Below the pieces are notes generated by a model. It had not been told where the DNA came from and ran no database searches. It was given only the letters and a program-made list of their open reading frames with translations. Of a stretch of DNA of 64,000 nt, positions 45,149 through 53,003 are shown in pieces. Source of the stretch: Nesterenkonia halophila. GTDB lineage: Bacteria > Actinomycetota > Actinomycetes > Actinomycetales > Micrococcaceae. The position numbers and the translations under genes are program-made. The stretch covers positions 41,581-105,580 of the forward strand of contig NZ_WIAX01000017.1 in NCBI RefSeq assembly GCF_009467795.1, written 5' to 3'. Position 1 is the stretch's first letter. Every line of letters begins with the position of its first letter.

Positions 45149-45972
45149 GCCCCGCTCCCGCGCCGGTCGGCCCGGCCGGAGCCGGTGCGTCGATGGAACC
45201 AGCCCAGCCCGGCGCGGGTCTCCCCCGCCGGCCGATACTCGCAGCCCACCCAGCCGGCGTAGCCGACGTCGTCGAGCACGCCGAGGACGTGGTCGAGGTC
45301 GAGTTCGCCGCCGTCGGGCTCGTGCCGGTCCGGCACCGAGGCGATCTGCACATGCTCGACGACGTCGGCGGCGGAACGGATCAGCCGCGTGAGGTCCCCG
45401 TCGGTGATCTGCGCGTGGTAGAGATCCAGCTGCAGGCCGACGGCGGGATGGTCGATCTGCTCGAGGACGTCGCGGCCCTCGTGCACGGAGTCGAGGAGGT
45501 AGCCGGGCATGTCCACCGGGTTGATCGGCTCGATCAGCACGCGGCGGCCCACCGCCGCGGCGGCGTCGGCGGCCTGCCGGACCCTGCGGACGTGGACCTC
45601 GCGGGCGGCGGCCCGACCGGCGGCGTCCAGTTCGCCGTCGGGCCGCGGGATCCCCGCCATCACGTGGATCCGCGGGCAGTCGAGGGCCTCGGCGTAGCGC
45701 AGGGCGGTCTCCAGGCCGCGGTCGAACTCCTCCTGCCGATCGGGCAGGCAGGCCAGACCGCGCTCGCCGGCCGCCCAGTCGCCGGCCGGCGCGTTGAAGA
45801 GCACCTGCTCGACGCCGGCGTCGCGGCGCGCCGCGGCGACCTCCTCGGCCGGATGGTCGTACGGGAAGAGGTACTCGACGGCGGCGAAGCCGGCGTCGGC
45901 GGCGGCCTGGAACCGCTCCAGGAACGGCATCTCGGTGAACATCATGGACAGATTCGCGGCGAAACGGGGCAT
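45145..45972 (-). CDS. otnI: 2-oxo-tetronate isomerase (hydroxypyruvate isomerase family)
   Basis: The 275-residue TIM-barrel protein begins MPRFAANLSMMFTEMPFLERFQAAADAGFAAVEYLFPYDHP and contains VLFNAPAGDWAAGERGLACLP, IHVMAGI, VLIEPINPVDMPGYLLD and LQLDLYHAQITDGDL. These are the Hyi/OtnI signatures, with the metal-binding Glu and Asp. It converts 2-oxo-tetronate to 3-oxo-tetronate for OtnK. The start at 45972 has CTGGAGATCCCG upstream; a longer frame reaching into otnK is rejected. Confidence 0.9.
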   Translation of the reverse strand: MPRFAANLSMMFTEMPFLERFQAAADAGFAAVEYLFPYDHPAEEVAAARRDAGVEQVLFNAPAGDWAAGERGLACLPDRQEEFDRGLETALRYAEALDCPRIHVMAGIPRPDGELDAAGRAAAREVHVRRVRQAADAAAAVGRRVLIEPINPVDMPGYLLDSVHEGRDVLEQIDHPAVGLQLDLYHAQITDGDLTRLIRSAADVVEHVQIASVPDRHEPDGGELDLDHVLGVLDDVGYAGWVGCEYRPAGETRAGLGWFHRRTGSGRADRRGSGA

Positions 45973-46001
45973 CGGGATCTCCAGATCGGCGGGGCGGCGG
46001 G

Positions 46002-47321
46002 TCAGCCGCGCGGGGCGGTCTCGTCGAGGTCCGGAGTGCGCAGCGCGTCGGCGAAGAAGTCCTCGTCGCCGAAGTTCCCGGATTTCAGGGCGAGGTCGAT
46101 CCCGTCGGGGACCCCGCGGGTCCACGGCACCCCCGGTGCGATGGTCGGCCCCACCTCGAAGGCCGCCAGGCCCAGGGCCCGGGTGACGGCTCCGGAGGTC
46201 TCTCCGCCGGCGGCGACGATCCGGACGGTGCCCCGGTCGCGCAGCGCGGCGGCGATCCGGCCGAACAGCGACTCGATCGCCGCGGAGACCTCCTCGGCGC
46301 CGTGCCGCCGCTGCCAGGCCTCGACCTCCTCGGGGCCGGCAGTCGCGTAGATCAGCGGAGCCGGCCCCTCGGCCTGCCGCGCTGCGGCCCACTCGACCAG
46401 TTCGTCGACATGCTGCTCAGCGTCGGCCACCGCGCGGTCGACGTCGACGGCGCGGGCTGGAGCGGTCTCGCCGTACCGGGCGACCTGGCGGTTGGTCATC
46501 TGCGAGCAGGAGCCCGAGAGGATGACCGCGGGCCCGGCGGCAGGCCGCCAGCGGGCCGACGGCGCCGCGGCGTCGGCCCGCTCTCCTCCGTCGGACGCGG
46601 CATGAGCCAGCACCGCCTTCGCGACGCCGGAGCCGATTCCCGATCCTCCGGTGACCAGCCGCAGGTCGCGGACGGCCTCGCCGATGACGTCGAGATGACG
46701 CATCTCGACGGCGTCGACCGCGACGTAGCGCGCCCCGGCCTCGCGCGCCGCCTCCAGCGCCTCCGCGACCGCCGCGGGGCCGGCGTCGACGGCGGCGAGG
46801 GGGACGACGGCGGCGCGTCCGGCGCTCTGGGCCTCCATGAGTCGCACGAGGCTGGAATCGCGCATCGGGGTGACGGGGTGGTCGCGCATCCCGGACTCGT
46901 GCAGCGGGACCCCGTGGACGGAGAGGTGCCCGTCGCGGACGGTCCGGCCGTTGACCGGCAGCGCCGGCACCAGCACGGTGACGTCCTCCTCGAGCGCCTC
47001 CAGCAGCGCGTCGGTCACCGGCCCGATGTTGCCGGCGGCGGTGCTGTCGAAGGTCGAGCAGTACTTGAACAGGATCCGCTGGGCGCCGAGGCCGCGGAGG
47101 GCGTCCAGCGCCCGCAGGCTCTCGGCCACGGCCTGCTCAGCCGGCGTCGACCGGGTCTTGAGGCTGATGACGACCGCCTCGGCGTCCAGCCCGTCCGGGA
47201 GGTCCTCGATTCCGGCGGGACCGGTGAGCTGGACGGTGCGCAGTCCGGCCTCGACCAGGAAGCCGGCCGCATCGGTGGCGCCGGTGAAGTCATCGGCGAT
47301 GACTCCGAGCGTGATGGCCAT
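46002..47321 (-). CDS. otnK: 3-oxo-tetronate kinase (four-carbon acid sugar kinase, DUF1537)
   Basis: The 439-residue protein has the two-domain four-carbon acid sugar kinase fold: LGVIADDFTGATDAAGFLVEAG at the N-terminus, ILFKYCSTFDSTAAGNIGPVTDALL, VPALPVNGRTVRDGHLSVHGVPLHESGM, then the nucleotide-binding ILSGSCSQMTNRQV and IVAAGGETSGAV. It phosphorylates 3-oxo-tetronate at C4. It is the first gene of the otnK-otnI-deoR-denD-gntP-otnC operon; ACGAGGAGAG precedes the ATG. An upstream frame extension crosses the operator and is rejected. Confidence 0.92.
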   Translation of the reverse strand: MAITLGVIADDFTGATDAAGFLVEAGLRTVQLTGPAGIEDLPDGLDAEAVVISLKTRSTPAEQAVAESLRALDALRGLGAQRILFKYCSTFDSTAAGNIGPVTDALLEALEEDVTVLVPALPVNGRTVRDGHLSVHGVPLHESGMRDHPVTPMRDSSLVRLMEAQSAGRAAVVPLAAVDAGPAAVAEALEAAREAGARYVAVDAVEMRHLDVIGEAVRDLRLVTGGSGIGSGVAKAVLAHAASDGGERADAAAPSARWRPAAGPAVILSGSCSQMTNRQVARYGETAPARAVDVDRAVADAEQHVDELVEWAAARQAEGPAPLIYATAGPEEVEAWQRRHGAEEVSAAIESLFGRIAAALRDRGTVRIVAAGGETSGAVTRALGLAAFEVGPTIAPGVPWTRGVPDGIDLALKSGNFGDEDFFADALRTPDLDETAPRG

Positions 47322-47547
47322 CGGCGTCTCTCCTCGTCCTCGCAGTCGGCACGGACCGACCTGGGCATGTGCAGATATGTGAATCTTTTGAGTCACGTTC
47401 ACATAAGCTAACATGATCCGCATCACGCCGTGAAGAGCGTCACCCGCCGAGCCTCACGCTCGAGGCGTCGCCGGAGGCACGATTCCGCCGCACGGCAGCG
47501 CACGACGCCGCACGACCCCGCCCGCCCTCGTCACCTCAGGAGCAGCC
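47322..47547. promoter_or_regulatory. Divergent otnK/ltnD regulatory region
   Basis: The 226-bp spacer is AT-rich at 47374-47416, where an 8-bp inverted repeat (47376-47383 and 47398-47405) lies. Both directions must be transcribed from here. Clear -35/-10 pairs could not be fixed with confidence. Confidence 0.6.
47376..47405. promoter_or_regulatory. Candidate DeoR operator
   Basis: TATGTGAA and TTCACATA are perfect inverted repeats separated by 14 bp. They lie between the divergent otnK and ltnD starts and are a suitable target for the DeoR regulator in the cluster. Confidence 0.65.
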
Positions 47548-48438
47548 ATGACATCCGCCCCCGCGCCAGCCGCCCCGCGGCGCCGCATCACCTTCGTCGG
47601 CGTCGGCGCCATCGGGCTGCCGATGGCTCGTCAGCTCGCCCGCGCCGGACACGACGTCACCGCAGTCGACACCTCGCCTCAGCGGCGCGACGCCGCGGCC
47701 GCGGAAGGGCTGAGCCCCGCGGCGACGGCTCGGGCGGCCGAGCAGTCCGACGTCGTCGTGGTCATGGTGGCCACGCCGGAGCAGCTGACCGCCGCCGTCT
47801 CGGACGAGGACGGCCTGCTCGCCCGGATGCGCGCCGGCTCGACTCTGGTGGTGATGAGCACCGTGGGGCCCGAGGCCGTCCGCGCCCTGGCGGCGCCGGC
47901 GCGCACGGCCGGCGTCGGGCTCCTGGACGTGCCGGTGACCGGCGGCGTCGCCGGAGCCGAGCAGGGGGCGCTGCGGCTCTTCGCCGCCGGCGATCCCGCC
48001 GTGCTCGACGACCGGACCGAGGTGCTCGAGGCGATGGGCACCGTCGTCCGCTGCGGCGACGAGGTCGGCGTCGGGCAGTCGTTCAAGGCCGTGAACCAGC
48101 TGCTGTGCTCCGTGCACATCGCCGTCGCCGGCGAGGCGCTGGCCCTGGCCGAGTCGCTCGACCTGGACCCGCAGGCGGTGCTGCAGGCGGTCGCCTCCGG
48201 AGGCGCCGGCTCCTGGATGCTCTCCGACCGGGGACCGCGCATGCTGGAGGGCCCGGAGGCCGAGGTCCGCAGCGCGGTCGGCATCTTCGTCAAGGACACG
48301 AACCTCGTCGAGGAGATCGCCGCGGACGCCGGCTTCGACGCGCCGCTGCTGCGCGCCGCCCGGGAAAAGTACCGCGCCGCCGCGGAGGCCGGGCTGCTGG
48401 GGCACGACGACTCCCAGGTCATCCAGACCTACCGCTGA
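47548..48438 (+). CDS. ltnD: L-threonate dehydrogenase (beta-hydroxyacid dehydrogenase family)
   Basis: The 296-residue protein has the beta-hydroxyacid dehydrogenase motifs ITFVGVGAIGLPMARQLARAGH, LLDVPVTGGVAGAEQGALRLFAAG (substrate loop) and GQSFKAVNQLL with the catalytic Lys near 174. IFVKDTNLVEEIAADAG near the C-terminus matches LtnD-type enzymes, which oxidise L-threonate to 2-oxo-tetronate. TCAGGAGCAGCC precedes the ATG. It is divergent from otnK and feeds the same isomerase and kinase as denD. A 3-hydroxyisobutyrate dehydrogenase role is less likely in this setting. Confidence 0.85.
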   Translation: MTSAPAPAAPRRRITFVGVGAIGLPMARQLARAGHDVTAVDTSPQRRDAAAAEGLSPAATARAAEQSDVVVVMVATPEQLTAAVSDEDGLLARMRAGSTLVVMSTVGPEAVRALAAPARTAGVGLLDVPVTGGVAGAEQGALRLFAAGDPAVLDDRTEVLEAMGTVVRCGDEVGVGQSFKAVNQLLCSVHIAVAGEALALAESLDLDPQAVLQAVASGGAGSWMLSDRGPRMLEGPEAEVRSAVGIFVKDTNLVEEIAADAGFDAPLLRAAREKYRAAAEAGLLGHDDSQVIQTYR

Positions 48439-48490
48439 CCGCCTGCTGACACACGTCGAGCGGGACCGCCGTCGTCGCCCGGTCTCTGGT

Positions 48491-48563
48491 CATCGAGTGG
48501 GCGATGTGTCGAGGTCTCGACGCCGATCCGCCGCCAGAACCTCGACACATCGCCCACTCGATG
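48491..48563. terminator. Perfect 25-bp inverted repeat between ltnD and the GST gene
   Basis: Arms 48491-48515 and 48539-48563 are exactly complementary around a 23-nt loop, lying between convergent genes. The left arm starts CATCGAGTGGGCGATG, nearly the same as the core at 30039. A further ACGTCGAGCGGG lies at 48453-48464. Confidence 0.75.
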
Positions 48564-48573
48564 CCGGGGCCCC

Positions 48574-49719
48574 TCAGCCCTGGCCGTAGAGCGGGTTCGC
48601 CCCGGGAGGCCGCTCCTCCGGCGCCACCGGGCCCGGCGCGGTGCCGGCGCCGAAGGGCGAGCCGCCCAGCGCCTCGCGGCCGTGGGCGGTGAGCCAGCTG
48701 GCCAGCTCGGGCCCCTTGGGCACGATCTGGGTGGGGTTCACGTCCTCGTGGACGACGTAGTAGTGCCGCTTGATCTGGTCGAAGTCGACGGTGTCGCCGA
48801 AGCCCGGAGTCTGGAAGAGGTCCCGGGCGTAGGCCCAGAGGTTCGGCATCTCGGTCAGCTTGTTCCGGTTGCCCTTGAAGTGCCCGTGGTAGACGGCGTC
48901 GAAGCGCACCAGCGTGGTGAACAGCCGCACATCGGCCTCGGTGATGGTCTCGCCCATCAGGTAGCGCCGGTCGGCCAGCCCGTCCTCCAGCCAGTCCAGC
49001 GCGGTGAAGAGCCGGTCGTAGGCCTCCTCGTAGGCCCGCTGCGAGCCGGCGAAGCCGCAGCGATAGACGCCGTTGTTGACCTCGGTGAAGATGCGCTTGA
49101 TGACCGGCAGCATCTCCTCGATCTGCTCGTCCGGGATCAGATCCGGCGCGCCGGCGCGATGGTGGGCTCGCCACTGGGTGGAGAGGTCGAAGGTCAGCTG
49201 CGGATAGTTGTTCGTCACCACGCCGCCGGAGGGGACGTCGACCAGCGCCGGCACGGTGATCCCGCGCGGGTAGTCGGGGAAGCGGGCGAAGTAGTTCTCC
49301 TGCAGCCGCTCGGTGCCCAGCACCGGGTCCCGGCCGTCCTCGGTGAGGTCGAATGTCCAGGAGCGCACGTCGTGCACCGGCCCGGGAGCGGCCAGCGAGA
49401 TCACATCCTCCAGACCGAGCAGCCGCCGGACGATGATCGACCGGTGCGCCCAGGGACAGGCGCGGGCGGCCACCAGCCGGTAGCGCCCCGGTTCCACGGG
49501 CCAGGCGTCGGCGCCCTCGGTCAGCCCCGCCAGCCGCGGGTCGCCGATCGTCGAGCCCTCCTCCCGGGGCGCCGCGGCCGCTGCGCCGACGTCGGCGACG
49601 ACCCGGTCCTCGATGTAGTTCGTGTCGCGGGTGAACTCCTCACCGGTGACGTACGCCCCGGCGGTGGAGTGCTGCGTCCCGACGGTCTTCTGCGAGTCCT
49701 GCTCAGCGTCCTGTGCCAT
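48574..49719 (-). CDS. Xi-class glutathione S-transferase-like protein (glutathionyl-hydroquinone reductase family)
   Basis: The 381-residue protein matches Xi-class GSTs: RYRLVAARACPWAHRSIIVRRLLGL with the catalytic Cys88 (CPWAHR), ITVPALVDVPSGGVVTNNYPQ, the helical domain with YLMGETITEADVRLFTTLVRFDAVYHGHFK, and LWAYARDLFQTPGFGDTVDFDQIKRHYY. The family removes glutathione from conjugated hydroquinones. Actinobacteria generally lack glutathione, so mycothiol or another thiol may be the partner. TAGGCT lies 6 nt before the ATG, pointing to a leaderless transcript. Confidence 0.9.
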   Translation of the reverse strand: MAQDAEQDSQKTVGTQHSTAGAYVTGEEFTRDTNYIEDRVVADVGAAAAAPREEGSTIGDPRLAGLTEGADAWPVEPGRYRLVAARACPWAHRSIIVRRLLGLEDVISLAAPGPVHDVRSWTFDLTEDGRDPVLGTERLQENYFARFPDYPRGITVPALVDVPSGGVVTNNYPQLTFDLSTQWRAHHRAGAPDLIPDEQIEEMLPVIKRIFTEVNNGVYRCGFAGSQRAYEEAYDRLFTALDWLEDGLADRRYLMGETITEADVRLFTTLVRFDAVYHGHFKGNRNKLTEMPNLWAYARDLFQTPGFGDTVDFDQIKRHYYVVHEDVNPTQIVPKGPELASWLTAHGREALGGSPFGAGTAPGPVAPEERPPGANPLYGQG

Positions 49720-49725
49720 GGCTCC

Positions 49726-49784
49726 AGCCTAGGCCAGCGCCGCCGACGGCGTCAGTGACGCCGGACGCGTCGCGTCACTACGCT
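49726..49784. promoter_or_regulatory. Divergent GST/MBL promoters with shared palindrome
   Basis: In the 71-bp gap, minus-strand TAGGCT (49726-49731) and plus-strand TACGCT (49779-49784) each lie 6 nt from an ATG. The palindrome CGTCAGTGACG (49750-49760) lies 18 bp from both and supplies CTGACG and GTGACG as possible -35 elements. Confidence 0.5.
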
Positions 49785-49790
49785 GGAGCC

Positions 49791-50630
49791 ATGACTGCCC
49801 CGCGCATCGACCGCATCCGCTGCGACAATCCCTCCCCGATGACGCTGCAGGGGACGATCACCTATGTGCTCGGCGGGGCGCGGCAGGTCGTGATCGTCGA
49901 TCCGGGGCCCGCAGACCATCCGGAGCACCGCGAGGCCGTGGCCGCAGCCGTCGCCGGACGGGAGGTCTCCGCGATCCTGGTGACCCATCGGCACGGCGAC
50001 CACACCGGTGCCGCCGCGGAGTTCGCCCGGCGCTTCGACGCCCCGGTCCGCGGCGCGGACCCGAGCTGGTGCCTGGCGGCCGACGGCGGGCACGACGGCG
50101 CGCGCGGACCTGCCGGCGCCGTCGACGCGCCGGCCCCGCTGACCGACGGCGAGCGCCTGGACGTCGACGGCGTCGCGCTGGTGGTGGTCCATACGCCGGG
50201 CCACACCTCGGACTCGGTCAGCTTCTGGGTCCCCGACGATCCCTCCGACGTCGACGGCGCGGGAGGCGGGGCGATGCTCACCGGCGACACCGTCCTGGGC
50301 GCGGGCACGACGATGCTCGACCACCCGGACGGCACGCTGACGGACTATCTGACCAGCCTCGAGCGGCTGCGCGCCCACAGGGCCGCCCGCCTGCTGCCGG
50401 CCCACGGCCCGGAGCGCGAGAGCCTGGCCGCCGTCGTCGACGACTACCTGGCCCACCGGCGCGAGCGGCTCGACCAGGTGCGCGGGCTGCTCGCCGCGCA
50501 CGGTCCGGACCTCGACGCCGTCGCCCTCGGCCGGCTGATCTACGGCGAGGACTCCGGCCTGCCCGCGGGCGTGACCACCAAGATCGCCGCCGCCCAGCTG
50601 GACCACCTGCACCGGATCGGCGAGCGCTGA
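49791..50630 (+). CDS. MBL-fold metallo-hydrolase (LACTB2-like)
   Basis: The 279-residue protein has the metallo-beta-lactamase motif VTHRHGDHTGAA (HxHxDH), VVHTPGHTSDSVSFW, MLTGDTVLG and LLPAHGPERES. A C-terminal winged-helix-like region (HRRERLDQVRGLLA) is typical of the LACTB2/RNase Z-related subgroup. Substrates in this subgroup range from thioesters to RNA; none is assigned here. The ATG at 49791 was chosen because an upstream extension crosses the divergent promoter. Confidence 0.9.
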   Translation: MTAPRIDRIRCDNPSPMTLQGTITYVLGGARQVVIVDPGPADHPEHREAVAAAVAGREVSAILVTHRHGDHTGAAAEFARRFDAPVRGADPSWCLAADGGHDGARGPAGAVDAPAPLTDGERLDVDGVALVVVHTPGHTSDSVSFWVPDDPSDVDGAGGGAMLTGDTVLGAGTTMLDHPDGTLTDYLTSLERLRAHRAARLLPAHGPERESLAAVVDDYLAHRRERLDQVRGLLAAHGPDLDAVALGRLIYGEDSGLPAGVTTKIAAAQLDHLHRIGER

Positions 50631-50689
50631 GGATTCGCCAGTCTCAGCGCTGCGGACTCGCCAGCCTCGATCCTGCGGGCGCCCGGGCC

Positions 50690-51097
50690 TCAGAACGGGC
50701 GCGGCATGGGGTCGTGCTCGACCCAGCGGATGCCGTGCACCGCCACTCCCTCGGCCTGCACGTGGTCGACCAGCGAGGACGCCGCCGCGGAGAGCCGGTC
50801 GAAGGCGTGCGGCTCGGCCTCGCCGGGCGGGCCCGCCGCGCAGAAGGTCAGGCTCACCACCGGCATCCCGCGATGCGAGGTCCGGCGCTCCTGCAGCACG
50901 GCGAGCTGACCGTCGGTCACCCCGACCAGCGGCCGGCCGTCGACGTCCTCGCGGAACTCGTCCATGAACCCGGTGAGCTCCTCGATGGCGTACTCGACGG
51001 CGTCGAGGTCGTCGGCCTCGATCAGCGCCTCGAGCACGGCCCATTCGTCCCTGGTCAGGCGGCGCGGCCCCCAGTCCACCTTCTTGCGCCAGCGCAT
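50690..51097 (-). CDS. Conserved hypothetical protein
   Basis: The 135-residue protein (MRWRKKVDWGPRRLTRDEWAVLEALIEADDLDAV start) is not recognised. It is soluble, has no signal peptide, and contains an acidic amphipathic first half and a second half rich in Ala, Val and His. AGGAGGTCGC before the ATG is a strong ribosome binding site and supports this start. It is convergent with the MBL gene and divergent from the SDR gene. Confidence 0.7.
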   Translation of the reverse strand: MRWRKKVDWGPRRLTRDEWAVLEALIEADDLDAVEYAIEELTGFMDEFREDVDGRPLVGVTDGQLAVLQERRTSHRGMPVVSLTFCAAGPPGEAEPHAFDRLSAAASSLVDHVQAEGVAVHGIRWVEHDPMPRPF

Positions 51098-51204
51098 GCT
51101 GCGACCTCCTGCTCGACGATTCCGTTCCCGCCTTCCAGGGTGACGCACGCGCGGCTCTGCGGCCAGATCACGGACACCCCTGCACAGCGGAGGACCACGA
51201 CGCC

Positions 51205-51210
51205 TAGGAT
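51205..51210 (+). promoter_or_regulatory. -10 hexamer of the SDR gene
   Basis: TAGGAT lies 6 nt before the ATG at 51217. No ribosome binding site is present in between, so a leaderless mRNA is likely. Confidence 0.5.
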
Positions 51211-51216
51211 ACTTCC

Positions 51217-52041
51217 ATGAGCTCCCACACTGCTGTGATCACCGGTTCCACGGCCGGCCTCGGGGCGGCCTTCGCCCGCCAGCTGGCCGGACAGGGCTAC
51301 GACCTGGTCCTGGTCGCCCGCGACGGCGGGCGTCTGCGCACCCAGGCCGAGGCGCTGGCGGCCCAGTACAGCGTCGACGTCGACGTGCTGGTCGCCGACC
51401 TGGTCACCGACGACGGCGTCGCCGCAGTGCAGGAGCGGCTCTCCGATCCGCGTCACCCGGTGAGCCTGCTGGTCAACAACGCCGGCCACGGCCTGTCCTC
51501 GGACTTCCTGGACTCGACCCTCGACGACGAACGGAACCTGCTGCGACTGCACGTCCAGACGCCGATGGAGCTCTGCCACACCGCCGCCCGGGCGATGACC
51601 CGCCGCCGGGCGGGCCGCATCATCAACGTCGCCTCAGTGGCCGGATTCACCCCGACCAGCACCTACTCGGCGGCGAAGTCCTGGGTCATCAACTTCTCCA
51701 AGGCGCTGCATTCCCAGGTCCACGACGACGGCGTGGTGGTCACCGCGCTCTGCCCGGGCCTGGTCCGCACCGAGTTCCACGAGCGCTCCGGCCTCGACGT
51801 CTCCGGCGCGAAGCGGTGGATGTGGCTGGACGCCGACGACGTCGTCCGCGAGGGCCTGGCCGCCAACGCCGCCGGGGCCTCGACCTCAGTGCCCTCGCGC
51901 AGCTATCAGGCGCTGACCGCCGGACTGCGGTTCATGCCCGATTCGCTGGTGCAGTGGGCGGTCAGCAAGCGCGCCGGCGACGCCGAGCAGGACGGCGCGA
52001 GCGCGGCCCCGCCCCAGGAGACCTCGGACGACGCCCGCTGA
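51217..52041 (+). CDS. SDR family NAD(P)-dependent oxidoreductase
   Basis: The 274-residue classical short-chain dehydrogenase has the cofactor motif AVITGSTAGLGAAFARQLA, LLVNNAGHGL, IINVASVAGF and the active-site STYSAAKSWVINFSKAL (Tyr-x3-Lys), followed by LCPGLVRTEFHE. The pattern is close to the DltE/YqjQ-like group of 3-ketoacyl reductase-type SDRs. The C-terminal 25 residues are low-complexity. The substrate is unknown and no operon partner is visible; it converges on the lipoprotein gene with no gap. Confidence 0.9.
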   Translation: MSSHTAVITGSTAGLGAAFARQLAGQGYDLVLVARDGGRLRTQAEALAAQYSVDVDVLVADLVTDDGVAAVQERLSDPRHPVSLLVNNAGHGLSSDFLDSTLDDERNLLRLHVQTPMELCHTAARAMTRRRAGRIINVASVAGFTPTSTYSAAKSWVINFSKALHSQVHDDGVVVTALCPGLVRTEFHERSGLDVSGAKRWMWLDADDVVREGLAANAAGASTSVPSRSYQALTAGLRFMPDSLVQWAVSKRAGDAEQDGASAAPPQETSDDAR

Positions 52042-52809
52042 TCAGGCTTTGACGTCGAGGACCAGCCGCGACGGATCCTCGAGCGCTCGGACTTCGAAGG
52101 GGCGCTCGCGGTCGAGGCCGATGTAGTAGGTCGAGGAGCCTTCGAAGACCACTGTCGAATAGGTCGAGCGGATGATCGAGCTGGCATGGGCCCAGTCGCG
52201 CGCGCCGACCCGGTGGCCGGCCTCTTTCCCGGCGTTGCCGGGCATCAGCCCTTGCGCGTGCACGGCGATGAAGTCCTCGCCGGGCATGTCCACCGCGCCG
52301 CCGCTGCCCGGCTGGGTCGGCCGCGCCACGTACTCGACGCGCCAGGCGGGCATGCCGTCGCCGGCATGCTCGAAGACGACTCGGTCGAACTCCGAGTGGG
52401 AGCCGACGCGGACAGTGTCCAACAGCAGCTGCTCGCCCTCTCCGACCGGATCCACCGAACCGGGGAACTGCGCGGACTGCTTGGCCTCGACGGAGAAGCT
52501 GTCGACGTCGACGTCTCCGACGCCCGAGGGCGCCCCGTCATCCGAGGGGTCGGCTTCGGCGGCCTCCGCGGCGCCGGAAGACGCGTCGGAGGAGAGATCG
52601 GAGGGGGCGTCGCCGGCCGTCGCGCCGGTCGCGGCGGTGTCGCCGACGCCGGTCGGCCCGGCTTCGGGGGCGCCGCAGCCGGCCACGCTCAGAGCCAGAA
52701 GCATCGCAGCCACAGTCCCGGCACGCCGGCCGCGGCGGCGTGCCGTCGGCCGCAGATGCCGCGGCAGACCAGCCGTCGGCGGCGGCTGCCCATGCGTCGT
52801 CGTGTCCAT
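52042..52809 (-). CDS. AMIN-like domain lipoprotein
   Basis: The 255-residue precursor has a basic start, a hydrophobic segment and a lipobox (LSVAGC) near residue 45. An acidic Ala/Asp/Ser linker leads to an AMIN-like domain (VRVGSHSEFDRVVFEHAG, WRVEYVARP, VVFEGSSTYYIGLDRERPFEVRALEDPSRLVLDV). Such domains are found in actinobacterial cell-surface proteins and may bind wall polymers, but the function is unproven. GCAGGAGAGC precedes the ATG. Confidence 0.82.
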   Translation of the reverse strand: MDTTTHGQPPPTAGLPRHLRPTARRRGRRAGTVAAMLLALSVAGCGAPEAGPTGVGDTAATGATAGDAPSDLSSDASSGAAEAAEADPSDDGAPSGVGDVDVDSFSVEAKQSAQFPGSVDPVGEGEQLLLDTVRVGSHSEFDRVVFEHAGDGMPAWRVEYVARPTQPGSGGAVDMPGEDFIAVHAQGLMPGNAGKEAGHRVGARDWAHASSIIRSTYSTVVFEGSSTYYIGLDRERPFEVRALEDPSRLVLDVKA

Positions 52810-52972
52810 GCTCTCCTGCGGGTCCTCGTGCGGTCGCGCGCCCTCGGGCCGGCCGCTCGGAACGGTCGAGGTCGGCCGGGACGGACGAGGGCGGGAACGT
52901 GCCTCGTGCCTCCACCATAGCCACGTCGCCGACGGGCGGCCGAAGCGAGTCCCCGGTCAGCACGCGGTCGTA

Positions 52973-52990
52973 GCCGGATCGTGATCCGGC
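52973..52990. terminator. Hairpin downstream of the mscS gene
   Basis: GCCGGATC (52973-52980) and GATCCGGC (52983-52990) form a perfect 8-bp stem with a 2-nt loop, 13 bp past the mscS stop. It is a likely terminator without a T-tract. Confidence 0.5.
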
Positions 52991-53003
52991 GGGGACCGAC
53001 GAC

